16,222 nucleotides of DNA from an uncultured Ruminococcus sp. (lineage in GTDB: Bacteria > Bacillota > Clostridia > Oscillospirales > Ruminococcaceae): positions 1 to 16,222 of the forward strand of contig CAMVIL010000007.1 of NCBI GenBank assembly GCA_947167535.1, written 5' to 3'. Shown here in pieces: positions 1-7,407 of this stretch (position 1 is the stretch's first letter; every line of letters starts with the position of its first letter). The notes below the pieces were generated by a model. The model was not told the DNA's origin, did no database searches, and was given only the letters and a program-made list of their open reading frames with translations. Made by a program: the position numbers and the translations under genes.

Positions 1-1
1 C

Positions 2-445
2 GGCATCATCACCGCAGACGTTTCCGCAGGCAGCCACACTCTGACCAAGGCTGATACCTGCAATCTGTTCTACATGGTATATTCGGGACAGGGCAGCACT
101 TCTTCTCAGCCCGTCGACAGCAGCTCGCAGTCTGATTCCTCTTCGGCTTCCGATCCTACTCCTTCCGTAACATATCCTACTGTTACAAACATCGAGTACA
201 GCAGCCAGTATCACCAGATCAGATTCACATGGAGCGCAGTACCCGGTGCTGACAAGTACGGCATTGCAGTATATCTGGCAGGCAAGTGGAGGATTCAGAC
301 TCAGGATCTTACCACCACCACATACACAACTCCTAAGAATCTGACTCCCGGCAAGACCTATCAGGTTGCTTTTGCTGCAAGAGTCAACGGCACTTGGGAC
401 ACCTTCAACGCTATCAAGAATGCAGTTACTGTTACCGTACAGTAA
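2..445 (+). CDS. 3' end of a secreted modular protein with C-terminal CBM37-like module (partial)
   Basis: The frame is open from the window edge to TAA at 443-445, so this is the last ~147 residues of a larger protein. The first ~33 residues (including SAGSHTLTKADTCNLFYMVY) look like the end of a beta-sandwich domain; I cannot tell which catalytic family it belongs to. A low-complexity Ser/Asp/Pro linker follows (about residues 33-57). The last ~90 residues are a compact module, from about VTNIEYSSQYHQIRFTW to NAVTVTVQ, nearly identical to the C-terminus of the GH74 enzyme encoded convergently next door. That module resembles the CBM37-type domains of Ruminococcus albus that bind plant polysaccharide and help hold enzymes at the cell surface; its sandwich pattern is also FN3-like. 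Inference: an extracellular plant cell-wall-degrading enzyme. The internal ATG at 74 is not a real start. Confidence 0.85.
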   Translation, partial: GIITADVSAGSHTLTKADTCNLFYMVYSGQGSTSSQPVDSSSQSDSSSASDPTPSVTYPTVTNIEYSSQYHQIRFTWSAVPGADKYGIAVYLAGKWRIQTQDLTTTTYTTPKNLTPGKTYQVAFAARVNGTWDTFNAIKNAVTVTVQ

Positions 446-476
446 GTGATACGATACAGCGAATAGAATAATCACA

Positions 477-511
477 GAAGCCTTTCGGTCAATGCCGGAA
501 GGCTTCTTTTT
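477..511 (+). terminator. Rho-independent terminator of the partial secreted-protein gene
   Basis: A 12-bp stem pairs 477-488 (GAAGCCTTTCGG) with 495-506 (CCGGAAGGCTTC), with one G-U pair and a 6-base loop. T5 follows at 507-511. It lies 32 bases after the stop codon. Confidence 0.92.
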
Positions 512-902
512 GGGTGGGAGTATTGAGAGTTCAGGAGTGGGAAGGGAAAGTCGCACCTTACGGTGCGATGAGGTCTTGGACTCGAATCGCTTACGCTCTC
601 TCGCCCAATTAAAATCGGCATTCTGGTGGGGTTCTCGTTTGTATGGTGCGATTCGGACGTTGGAGCCTTCAGGCAAGATAGAGATTATGTATGCCGATTT
701 TAAAAGCTCTCTTTGCGGTGTTGGAGTGGGCTGATATGTTGGTGCTTCTCTTAGGTTGCGCCTTAACGGCGCAAATGGGAACTCTGTTCCCAAACCCTTG
801 CTCGGGGCTCCTCGCCCCCGAGACCCCTCGCCAGCGTCGCGCCGCTGGACCCGCTTTATTGCCCGCGGTTGTGCGCTTTCATCATCCCCGTAGATACAAT
901 TA
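512..902. other. Non-coding stretch with a string of short perfect hairpins
   Basis: I see no convincing gene here: the short open frames lack ribosome binding sites and overlap the hairpins. Perfect small inverted repeats occur one after another. TCGCACC/GGTGCGA is at 551-557/562-568. TTGCGCC/GGCGCAA is at 756-762/768-774. TGGGAA/TTCCCA is at 776-781/787-792. CTCGGGG/CCCCGAG is at 801-807/816-822. CCAGCG/CGCTGG is at 831-836/843-848. A wider 13-bp inverted repeat lies between the first two. The density suggests a dispersed intergenic repeat element or structured RNA. No promoter or protein is evident. Confidence 0.5.
609..703. repeat. 13-bp perfect inverted repeat, 69 bases apart
   Basis: TTAAAATCGGCAT at 609-621 is the exact reverse complement of ATGCCGATTTTAA at 691-703. 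It frames a 69-base segment inside the hairpin-rich intergenic region. It could be the ends of a miniature element or a long stem; no flanking target duplication is obvious. Confidence 0.6.
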
Positions 903-930
903 ACCCCTTCGATCCGAAGACCGAAGGGGT
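893..930 (-). terminator. Probable terminator of the GH74 gene
   Basis: A perfect 9-bp stem, ACCCCTTCG (903-911) with CGAAGGGGT (922-930), has a 10-base loop. Read on the minus strand it is followed by TTAATTGTAT, a weak T-rich tail, about 40 bases after the GH74 stop. Confidence 0.65.
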
Positions 931-970
931 GTTCTTGCTTTGTGTGCCGGTGAAAACCGATGGTGTTGTT

Positions 971-3658
971 TTACTTAACGGTGACCGTTACTGCGTTCTT
1001 GATAGCGTCCGCAGCAGTCCACGCGCCGTTAACCTTCGCGGCGATCGCTACCTTGTAGGTCTTGCCGGGAGTGAGATTCTTCGGGGTGGTGTAGGTTGTG
1101 GTGGTGGCGGTGATGTTGGGAGCCTGAACTCTCCACTTGCCTGCCAGATATACCGCAATGCCGTAGCCGGTAGCACCGTCTACCTTCTCCCATGTGAATC
1201 TGATCTGGTGATACTGCTCGCTGTAATCGATCTTGGTGATCTTGGGAGATGTGGGTGTGGGATCAGGATCAGGATCGGGGGTGGAAGAGCCGGAGCCGGC
1301 GAGCTTTCCGTATACGATGCCGCAGCCTACGGTGGACATGTAAACCTTGCCGAACTCGTCCATGTCGCCTACGAGATAGTTTCCGTTACCTGTGCCGCCG
1401 TAGAGGTGGTCGGTGTTGATGCAATCCCAGCTCTTGCCGCCGTTGGTGGAGCGGTAGATGCCCTCGGGGTCGGAAGAAGAGGGCTTGCCGTAGATGTACA
1501 GGGTGTTGAGTCCGCCTGTCTTCTCGGGAGCGCCGTAGCCGACGGTCTTTGCATAGTAAACGTTGTCAAGCTTTTCGATGCTGGAGCCGTTGTTGCTGAT
1601 CTTGTACATACCGTACCAGCCGCCTGCAATGATGATGGAGCCGTCGCCGAGGTATGCGGGATCGCCGGTGCTGTCGCACATATCGTATTTGCATACCGTC
1701 TTGGCAGTGAAGGTCTTGCCGTAGTCGGTGCTGATGTAGAAGCTGTAATGGCACTCGTCGAGAGTGGGCTCGGTCTTGGTGGTGTCTGAAGCCCAGTAAT
1801 CGTTGTACTTAACGCCGGAAGCGTATACTATCGACGGGTCTTTCGGGTCAACGAGAGTATATACCGTCTTGGAAGCGTCGATGCCGCTGCTCTTGTTCCA
1901 GCTCTTGCCGAAGTCGTCGGAGTAGCTTACAGCGCCGTTCGCGCTTGTGTTGATTATTCTGTATGTGCCTGCCTTGAGCTCGGTTATTGAGAGCTTGCCG
2001 CCTGTGCAGGCAGGTGAGAATGAATTCCATGTCTTGCCGCGGTCGAGAGTGTAGTATGCCGAGTTGCCTCCGTCAGCGGCTGTTCTTGCCCAGACGTCGG
2101 TATTCTGCGGGCATACCGCGATGGCGGAAGTAGAGCCCATGTTAGGCTGATACTGAAGACCTATCTTGTCTTCCTTCTCGTGTACAAAGCCGTCGTAGTC
2201 GCCGATGGCGGAGAGGTCGAGACCGTCGGGGGTGCTGACGAAGTCGAGGGATACTACTTCTTCGATGCCGTCGGGATGGAAGGTAAATGTCGGGAGATTA
2301 TCCTGATCGGTGCTCCAGAGATTATCGCATACGAACACGCCGTTGCCCGAAGTGATGAACATTCTGTCGGAGTTGCGCGGGTCGGTAACAACGGTGCCCG
2401 ACCAGTGGATAGCCTTGTCTCTTATCCAGTCGTAACCGCCGTCCTGCAGGTAGTTGGATACGAGAGGCTGGTTCCAGCCGTGGGTCTGTCCGGGGGAGAA
2501 GTTCTCCCAGGTCTTGCCGCCGTCGAAGGAACGGAAATACTGGTCGCCCCATGTAGCGCCGTGCTCGTCAGTCCACTCCTGCCAGAGCTGAGCCTGCCAC
2601 TTGCCGCAGCTTCCTGCAATGAGGTGGTCGGGGTTATTGGGGTCAGCCCAGATGGAGCCGAGACCGAAGCCCGATTCAAATATCTGAGTTACAGCTCCTG
2701 TCTTGGGAGAATACTTGTATCCGCCGCCGCTTGAGCCGTTGAATGCAAGTCCCGCGATGTAGGTTATAAGAAGATCGCCGTTGGCGTCAATATTTATTCT
2801 GGACGGGAAAACATCGGTAGGAAGATCGCTGCTGAGCTTGGTGAACTTGTCGTCGCTGACGTTGGCAACGTGTACGTTAGCCACGCCCTTCTTGGAAGTG
2901 CCGACATATACCTTGCCGCCAGTGATAGCGATATTCGCAACACCGTTCTGGTTGTTGTAAGCGTCGGAGGTTACCGAACGAGCCTTGATGCTGCCCCATG
3001 TAGGCCACTTTGTAGTGCAGTCGAAGAGTCCCAGATCATCGTAACCCTTTACAGGCTTCCAGGTCTCGCCGCCGTCGGTGGACTTGATGAGCGCAGAAAC
3101 GGAGTTCTCATCGGAAGTAACGTCGCCGCCTGCGTAGATGATCTTCGGGTTGTCGGGATCGACTGCGATGGATTCACCGCACTGTCTGCCGTCGCCGTTG
3201 CCCATTACCTTTATAAGGTTGGTGATATCGATCTCTTTGAAGGTCTTGCCGCCGTCGGTGGTCTTGTAGATGACGGTCTTTTCCGCAGAGAAGTACGCGC
3301 AGCCGCAGAGGAAGTAGACGGTATTATCATCGGTGGGGTCTATTGCCATAGCGTCAACGCTGAGGAGTCCGCGGTCAGCATCGTTGATGAAGCCGAAGAG
3401 CTGCTCCCAGCTTTCGGTGTTGTAGTTGTACCTGTAAGCGCCGCCAACGTCGGTTCTGGCGTACATTACCTTCTTACCGGTAACGATACCCGAAACGAAT
3501 CCGCCGCCGCCTATTTTGAGAGTACCCCACTCCATCTTGGATGTCAGGTCTGCGGCAGACGCCTTGATGGCAGCTGTGCCGCCCTCTGCGAATGTCATCG
3601 CGGGAACGCTCAGGGCAACAGCGAGAAGTCCTGCGACAATTCTCTTGCATACGTTCAT
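971..3658 (-). CDS. Secreted GH74 xyloglucanase with C-terminal CBM37-like module
   Basis: Predicted to cleave the beta-1,4-glucan backbone of xyloglucan outside the cell. The 895-aa product starts with a signal peptide (MNVCKRIVAGLLAVALSVPA...). It continues with the two seven-bladed propellers typical of GH74, marked by repeated Asp-box motifs such as TTDGGKTF, STDGGETW, SFDGGKTW, STDYGKTF and STNGGKSW. The GH74 catalytic aspartates fit D70 in ARTDVGGAYR and D487 in SAIGDYDGF, close to the D70/D480 of the Clostridium thermocellum enzyme. An Asp/Pro-rich linker (about 789-805) leads to a final ~90-residue CBM37-like module; there is no dockerin. The start at 3658 is chosen because GGAGG (3668-3672) lies 9 bases upstream; a start 8 codons earlier at 3682 would precede that site. 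The gene has its own promoter and terminator. No defect is seen. Confidence 0.95.
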   Translation of the reverse strand: MNVCKRIVAGLLAVALSVPAMTFAEGGTAAIKASAADLTSKMEWGTLKIGGGGFVSGIVTGKKVMYARTDVGGAYRYNYNTESWEQLFGFINDADRGLLSVDAMAIDPTDDNTVYFLCGCAYFSAEKTVIYKTTDGGKTFKEIDITNLIKVMGNGDGRQCGESIAVDPDNPKIIYAGGDVTSDENSVSALIKSTDGGETWKPVKGYDDLGLFDCTTKWPTWGSIKARSVTSDAYNNQNGVANIAITGGKVYVGTSKKGVANVHVANVSDDKFTKLSSDLPTDVFPSRINIDANGDLLITYIAGLAFNGSSGGGYKYSPKTGAVTQIFESGFGLGSIWADPNNPDHLIAGSCGKWQAQLWQEWTDEHGATWGDQYFRSFDGGKTWENFSPGQTHGWNQPLVSNYLQDGGYDWIRDKAIHWSGTVVTDPRNSDRMFITSGNGVFVCDNLWSTDQDNLPTFTFHPDGIEEVVSLDFVSTPDGLDLSAIGDYDGFVHEKEDKIGLQYQPNMGSTSAIAVCPQNTDVWARTAADGGNSAYYTLDRGKTWNSFSPACTGGKLSITELKAGTYRIINTSANGAVSYSDDFGKSWNKSSGIDASKTVYTLVDPKDPSIVYASGVKYNDYWASDTTKTEPTLDECHYSFYISTDYGKTFTAKTVCKYDMCDSTGDPAYLGDGSIIIAGGWYGMYKISNNGSSIEKLDNVYYAKTVGYGAPEKTGGLNTLYIYGKPSSSDPEGIYRSTNGGKSWDCINTDHLYGGTGNGNYLVGDMDEFGKVYMSTVGCGIVYGKLAGSGSSTPDPDPDPTPTSPKITKIDYSEQYHQIRFTWEKVDGATGYGIAVYLAGKWRVQAPNITATTTTYTTPKNLTPGKTYKVAIAAKVNGAWTAADAIKNAVTVTVK

Positions 3659-3667
3659 ATTTTTCAA

Positions 3668-3672
3668 CCTCC
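3668..3672 (-). promoter_or_regulatory. Ribosome binding site fixing the GH74 start
   Basis: GGAGG on the minus strand, 9 bases before ATG at 3658. It selects this ATG over the upstream in-frame ATG at 3682. Confidence 0.85.
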
Positions 3673-3715
3673 ATATATTCATTCACTTTCATTTATTGGT
3701 TTCTGTTGCATTGTT

Positions 3716-3744
3716 ATTTTATCACAATACTTTCTTGAAGTCAA
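3716..3744 (-). promoter_or_regulatory. SigA-type promoter of the GH74 gene
   Basis: Minus strand: -35 TTGACT (3739-3744), 17-base spacer, -10 TAAAAT (3716-3721). TGTGA just before the -10 gives an extended -10 (TRTGn) motif. Transcription should start near 3709, giving a ~50-base leader. Confidence 0.85.
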
Positions 3745-3789
3745 GAATATTTTTTAAACAATTCTGACATAATTCATGGATTCAAAACG

Positions 3790-3803
3790 TGAAAACGTTT
3801 CCA
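3790..3803. promoter_or_regulatory. LacI/CcpA-family operator-like palindrome
   Basis: TGAAAACGTTTCCA is a CG-centred near-palindrome with one mismatched pair. It matches the LacI-family/cre pattern TGNAANCGNTNNCA. It lies 46 bases upstream of the GH74 -35 box and about 170 bases upstream of the -10 of the divergent peptidase gene, so carbohydrate-dependent control of GH74 is the likelier role. The position upstream of -35 would fit activation or looping better than simple blocking. No LacI-family gene is in the window. Confidence 0.5.
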
Positions 3804-3912
3804 ATGATAAAAGCCTTGTATCATGGCAATATTCTTATATGCATCTCCAAAAATCACCGATATTAAGTTTCTTATTCTTTTATTATCCTTTTATTATAAC
3901 GTCATATGCTCC

Positions 3913-3924
3913 CTTTCGCGAAAG
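3913..3924. promoter_or_regulatory. 12-bp perfect palindrome in the divergent intergenic region
   Basis: CTTTCGCGAAAG is a perfect palindrome about 50 bases upstream of the -10 of the peptidase-permease operon. It could be an operator for a dimeric regulator. The rest of the 352-base AT-rich gap (3659-4010) holds the GH74 promoter and the LacI-like site but no supported gene. Confidence 0.35.
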
Positions 3925-3974
3925 TTTTAATGTTAGGTTAATGTTCGGCGATTCTTCGGTTAACAGTGCGGTTT

Positions 3975-3980
3975 TATAAT
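3975..3980 (+). promoter_or_regulatory. Candidate -10 box of the peptidase-permease operon
   Basis: A consensus TATAAT sits 31 bases before the chosen ATG at 4011. No good -35 lies at 16-18 bases (TTCTTC at 3952-3957 is poor), so the promoter may need an activator. Its position between the ATG at 3966 and the ATG at 4011 argues against the upstream start. Confidence 0.45.
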
Positions 3981-4010
3981 ACGGATATAAACCGGAAAGG
4001 GTGTAATGAA

Positions 4011-6662
4011 ATGAGAAAAAATCAGAGAGTCATATCATTGTTTACAGCGCTGGCTTTAACAGCGGGTCTGCTTTGCGGATGTGCTTCCGGGGAGAGCAGT
4101 GAAACTTCTGCTCCCGCTCCTGAAAAGCATGAGACAGCAGATCTGTCGGCAATCAGGGCGCAGGACGATTTCTATGGATACATCAACGCTCAGCGGCTTG
4201 CAGATACCCTGCCCGCATACGGCGAGATGATGTGGGGCACTTATAATGAAGTCGAAGATCAGACGGTTGAGGAAGTCTTCGGGCTGATCGCCGAGATCGC
4301 TTCGTCAGATGAAAACTATGAGGCGGGAAGCCCCGAATACCTTATCAGGAGCGTGTACGATCAGGCGATGGCTTTTGATGACAACGCGGCAGTCTATTCG
4401 GAAGTGCTCTGTCTGTGCGACAGGATAAACGGTGTTAGGAGCATCGGCGAGCTGGCGGCGCTCTGGAAGGAGCTTTACCGCTCTTACGGCGCGAACACTC
4501 CCTTTCAGCCGGTGGTGAGACAGGATTACTTCAAGGCGGGGCAGTACTCGCTGATAATAGACCAGAACAAAGGTTTCTGCGGCTCGGCATTCGAGGATAT
4601 CTCCGACAGTGCCGATGACTGTGTCAGCATGAAAAAATACATCACGGATATGCTGATGTCCACGGGCTGCGGCAAGGATACTGCCGAGAGCAAAGCCGCC
4701 GACGCGGTGCGGCTCTCTCTCGATATCGCCCACGCCACCGACTTCTCGGCGGGGAAGGTTTCAAATCCATTTGCGGCGTTTGATTTCGTCAGCGAGGAGG
4801 ACATGAACGGCATATTCTCAAACCTCGACACGAGCGTGATAAAGCTGTTCTTCGGACTGGAGGAGAACCCCTACGGCGGCTGGTACGTCAAGGACAGGGG
4901 ACAGCTCGAGAAGATAAACGAGCTTATGACCGACGAGAATCTCGAGAGCTGGAAAACGATACTTATTTCCGAACTTGTCACGGCTAATATAGATTTCCTC
5001 AGCAGCGAAGCGGACAGCCTTTCTGCATACGGCAGCGGCGAAGAAAAGGAATATGCGGTCTGCATGAAGATAGCGTCCAAACTGTTCTATAATGAGCTGA
5101 GCGGTCTTTACGCCGAAAGATACTACACTCCCGAGATGGACAAGGCCATCAGGGAAATGTGTGAGCAGCTAAGAGAAAGCTACCGCGAGCTCATCGGAAA
5201 TGCCGACTGGCTGACCGAAGAGGGACGCGCAGCACTGCTTGCCAAGCTTGAGAATATGCAGTTTATCCTGCCCGACGCGGCTGTCACGCCTGCCGACCCC
5301 GACAGCGCGGAGGTCATAAAGAACAGCTATCCCGAAACGATACGCGCGATAAGGGAGGACTCTTATGACGACAGCATTAAAAACATCGGTGCGGAGTTTG
5401 ACATGACCCGTCCCGGCATGGCGAACTTTGAAGTGAACGCCTGCTACAACCCCAACAACACCGTGACCATCACAGCGGCTATAATGCACGCTCCCTTCTT
5501 TGATCCGAAGGCGGACACGGGAACCAATCTCGGCGGACTGGGAGATATGATAGGTCACGAGATGGGACACGGCTTTGACACGACCTGCATGGACTGCAAC
5601 GAAAAGGGCGAATACGCTCCCGACTGGCTCTGCGATGCAGACAGACAGGCGTTTGCCCAGCGTGCTAAGAATATGCAGAAGTACTTCTCGACCTTTACCG
5701 TGCTGGACATCTACCACGTTGACGGCGAAAAAACAAGCGGCGAGAATTACGCCGATCTGGGTTCGATGGAGTGTATCGTGAATATCCTGAAGGACGACAG
5801 GGAGCAGCTGAAAAAATACTTTGAGAATCTGGCATGCATCAATGCCGAGACCAGAGTCGACAGTTATGCGATAGAAGCGCTGGAGACCGACGAGCACAGT
5901 CCCGGAAAGGTAAGAGTCAACGCGCTGCTTTCCTGCTGCGATGAGTTTTATGAGATATACGATGTCAAAGAGGGCGATACCGTCAAGGTGACCTTCGGCG
6001 CCGACGGCTTTTTGCCGTCTGTCAGAGAGCTCAGAGTCAGGGCGGCGACGCTTACCGACTATGAAAACTCCAACGGAATGACACTTGTCATGTCGGAAAA
6101 GATGTTCAAAGAGATATACAAGGACAAACCTCTGAACGTCTTCATCAGCTGCAGCGATCCCGAAGCGGCGGCGAAAGTCATCAGGGATCACTCGGCGGAT
6201 ATGGTGTCGGGCATTCAGACCCGCGAGGAATACCGCGAGGAAGTGCGTCAGAACAGCAGCAGTATGATGGTGATAATAGACGCAGTCATCGCACTGGCAC
6301 TGGGCGTGACCTTCATAGGAGTAGTCAGCAACTGCCTGATCGGTTTTGAGGGCAGAAAGCGCGAGTGCGCGGTGCTGATGTCGACATCGCTTTCAAGAGA
6401 AAAGCTCTCGAAGATGTTTCTGACAGAAAGCGCCATAGCATCCGGCGCGGCGCTGGCAGCGGCGTTACCGCTTCAGGCATTTCTCTACAGGGTGTTCGTG
6501 AGTGTCCTTGACGGACTTATGATCACGATACCCGTACACATCAGCGGCGCCGGCAGCGCGGTGCTGGCGGTCATAATGTGGGCGGTGTTCACACTTTCGG
6601 CGCTGTTCCCGATAAAGGCGCTAAGGAAGATGAATATTGCGGTTCAGCTCAAATACGAATAA
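4011..6662 (+). CDS. Chimeric lipoprotein: M13 zinc metallopeptidase fused to C-terminal part of an FtsX-type ABC permease
   Basis: An 883-aa in-frame chimera. It begins with a lipoprotein signal (lipobox LCGC, Cys24). An M13 (neprilysin/PepO-like) peptidase follows to about residue 656. Its active site looks complete: zinc motif H516-E-M-G-H520, third ligand and Asp in E578-N-Y-A-D582, NAC substrate loop, and H629/R635 in HSPGKVR. M13 proteins normally end a few residues after VKEGD. Here, after VKEGDT (654-659), the sequence changes to the extracytoplasmic and membrane part of a MacB/FtsX-like permease, with membrane segments about 753-778, 807-830 and 847-867 and the typical end LRKMNIAVQLKYE. 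Both sides of the junction are extracytoplasmic, so the topology is plausible. Start chosen by AAAGGG, 9 bases before ATG; an ATG at 3966 is upstream of the -10 box. The ABC ATPase follows after 13 bases. Deletion relic, true fusion or assembly error remain open. Confidence 0.85.
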   Translation: MRKNQRVISLFTALALTAGLLCGCASGESSETSAPAPEKHETADLSAIRAQDDFYGYINAQRLADTLPAYGEMMWGTYNEVEDQTVEEVFGLIAEIASSDENYEAGSPEYLIRSVYDQAMAFDDNAAVYSEVLCLCDRINGVRSIGELAALWKELYRSYGANTPFQPVVRQDYFKAGQYSLIIDQNKGFCGSAFEDISDSADDCVSMKKYITDMLMSTGCGKDTAESKAADAVRLSLDIAHATDFSAGKVSNPFAAFDFVSEEDMNGIFSNLDTSVIKLFFGLEENPYGGWYVKDRGQLEKINELMTDENLESWKTILISELVTANIDFLSSEADSLSAYGSGEEKEYAVCMKIASKLFYNELSGLYAERYYTPEMDKAIREMCEQLRESYRELIGNADWLTEEGRAALLAKLENMQFILPDAAVTPADPDSAEVIKNSYPETIRAIREDSYDDSIKNIGAEFDMTRPGMANFEVNACYNPNNTVTITAAIMHAPFFDPKADTGTNLGGLGDMIGHEMGHGFDTTCMDCNEKGEYAPDWLCDADRQAFAQRAKNMQKYFSTFTVLDIYHVDGEKTSGENYADLGSMECIVNILKDDREQLKKYFENLACINAETRVDSYAIEALETDEHSPGKVRVNALLSCCDEFYEIYDVKEGDTVKVTFGADGFLPSVRELRVRAATLTDYENSNGMTLVMSEKMFKEIYKDKPLNVFISCSDPEAAAKVIRDHSADMVSGIQTREEYREEVRQNSSSMMVIIDAVIALALGVTFIGVVSNCLIGFEGRKRECAVLMSTSLSREKLSKMFLTESAIASGAALAAALPLQAFLYRVFVSVLDGLMITIPVHISGAGSAVLAVIMWAVFTLSALFPIKALRKMNIAVQLKYE

Positions 6663-6675
6663 CGGAGGAATCACT

Positions 6676-7344
6676 ATGGATCTGATAGAAGTAACAAACG
6701 TAAGCAAGACCTTTGGCAAGGGCGCGGCAGCGGCTAAGGTGCTGAACAACGTGTCGCTGAACGTGGCGCAGGGCGAATTTGTATCCCTCATGGGAGCGTC
6801 GGGCAGCGGCAAATCTACGCTGCTGTATCTGATCGGCGGGCTGGACAGAGATCTCGAAGGCAGCATAAAGGTCTGCGGCAAGGACATCACAAAGATGAAG
6901 GAGCGCGATCTTTCAAGGCTGCGTCTGGAGACGACGGGATTTATCTTCCAGTTCTACAATCTGGTGCAGAATCTGAGCGTCGAGGACAATATCCTGCTGC
7001 CCGAGCTGACAAAGGGCAGAAGCAGAGCTGAGCTGAAAAAAGACCTTGACGAGATACTTGAGATCACGGGACTTTCTGACAAGCGCAAGTCCATGCCCAA
7101 CGAGCTTTCGGGCGGTCAGCAGCAGAGAACGGCTATCGCAAGAGCGGTCATCGCCTCGCCCCAGCTTATCCTCGCCGACGAAGCGACGGGCAACCTCGAC
7201 TCGGTGTCGGGCACAGAGATCATGAATCTTTTCTTGAGGATAAACAGGGAGAAGAACATCACCATCTTACAGGTCACCCACAGCGAGGAATGCGCGGCAT
7301 ACGGCACGAGGACGGTAAGACTTGCAAACGGGCAGATAATGTGA
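6676..7344 (+). CDS. ABC transporter ATP-binding protein (MacB/LolD-like)
   Basis: A 222-aa, full-length nucleotide-binding subunit of the type that pairs with FtsX-like permeases (antimicrobial-peptide export or lipoprotein/peptide systems). All ATPase motifs are present: Walker A GASGSGKST (40-48), Q-loop Q92 in FQFYNL, signature LSGGQQQR (144-151), Walker B LILADE (164-169) and H-loop H202. The start at 6676 is set by GGAGG with 7-base spacing; an in-frame ATG at 6637 overlaps the previous gene and is rejected. The gene is 13 bases after the peptidase-permease stop, so it is translated from the same operon. The only visible permease partner is the truncated one fused to the peptidase, so whether it still drives a transporter is uncertain. 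Confidence 0.93.
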   Translation: MDLIEVTNVSKTFGKGAAAAKVLNNVSLNVAQGEFVSLMGASGSGKSTLLYLIGGLDRDLEGSIKVCGKDITKMKERDLSRLRLETTGFIFQFYNLVQNLSVEDNILLPELTKGRSRAELKKDLDEILEITGLSDKRKSMPNELSGGQQQRTAIARAVIASPQLILADEATGNLDSVSGTEIMNLFLRINREKNITILQVTHSEECAAYGTRTVRLANGQIM

Positions 7345-7407
7345 TATACTGGAATAAAGCCGAAGCTCGGGCTTTGACTGTGATCTTTCCCGAAAGGGAG
7401 CGATACT

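Noticed and set aside
570..603. tRNA-like fragment (GGACTCGAATCGC)
   Set aside because: No acceptor stem, D-arm or anticodon arm can be formed around it.
492..903. Two small plus-strand open frames (492-734 and 691-903)
   Set aside because: No ribosome binding site. The first starts inside the terminator stem and both run through the hairpin cluster. The translations do not look like proteins I recognise.
869..3757. Long plus-strand frames opposite the GH74 gene (869-1789, 2180-2734, 2870-3757)
   Set aside because: They are antisense to a clear, full-length enzyme and are low-complexity Ala/Val/Gly translations produced by its codon bias.
3776..3979. 67-aa plus-strand frame between GH74 and the peptidase gene
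   Set aside because: No ribosome binding site, AT-rich composition, and it overlaps the operator, palindrome and -10 box.
5169..6191. 340-aa minus-strand frame
   Set aside because: Antisense to the M13/permease chimera, whose motifs are unambiguous. No ribosome binding site or recognisable family.
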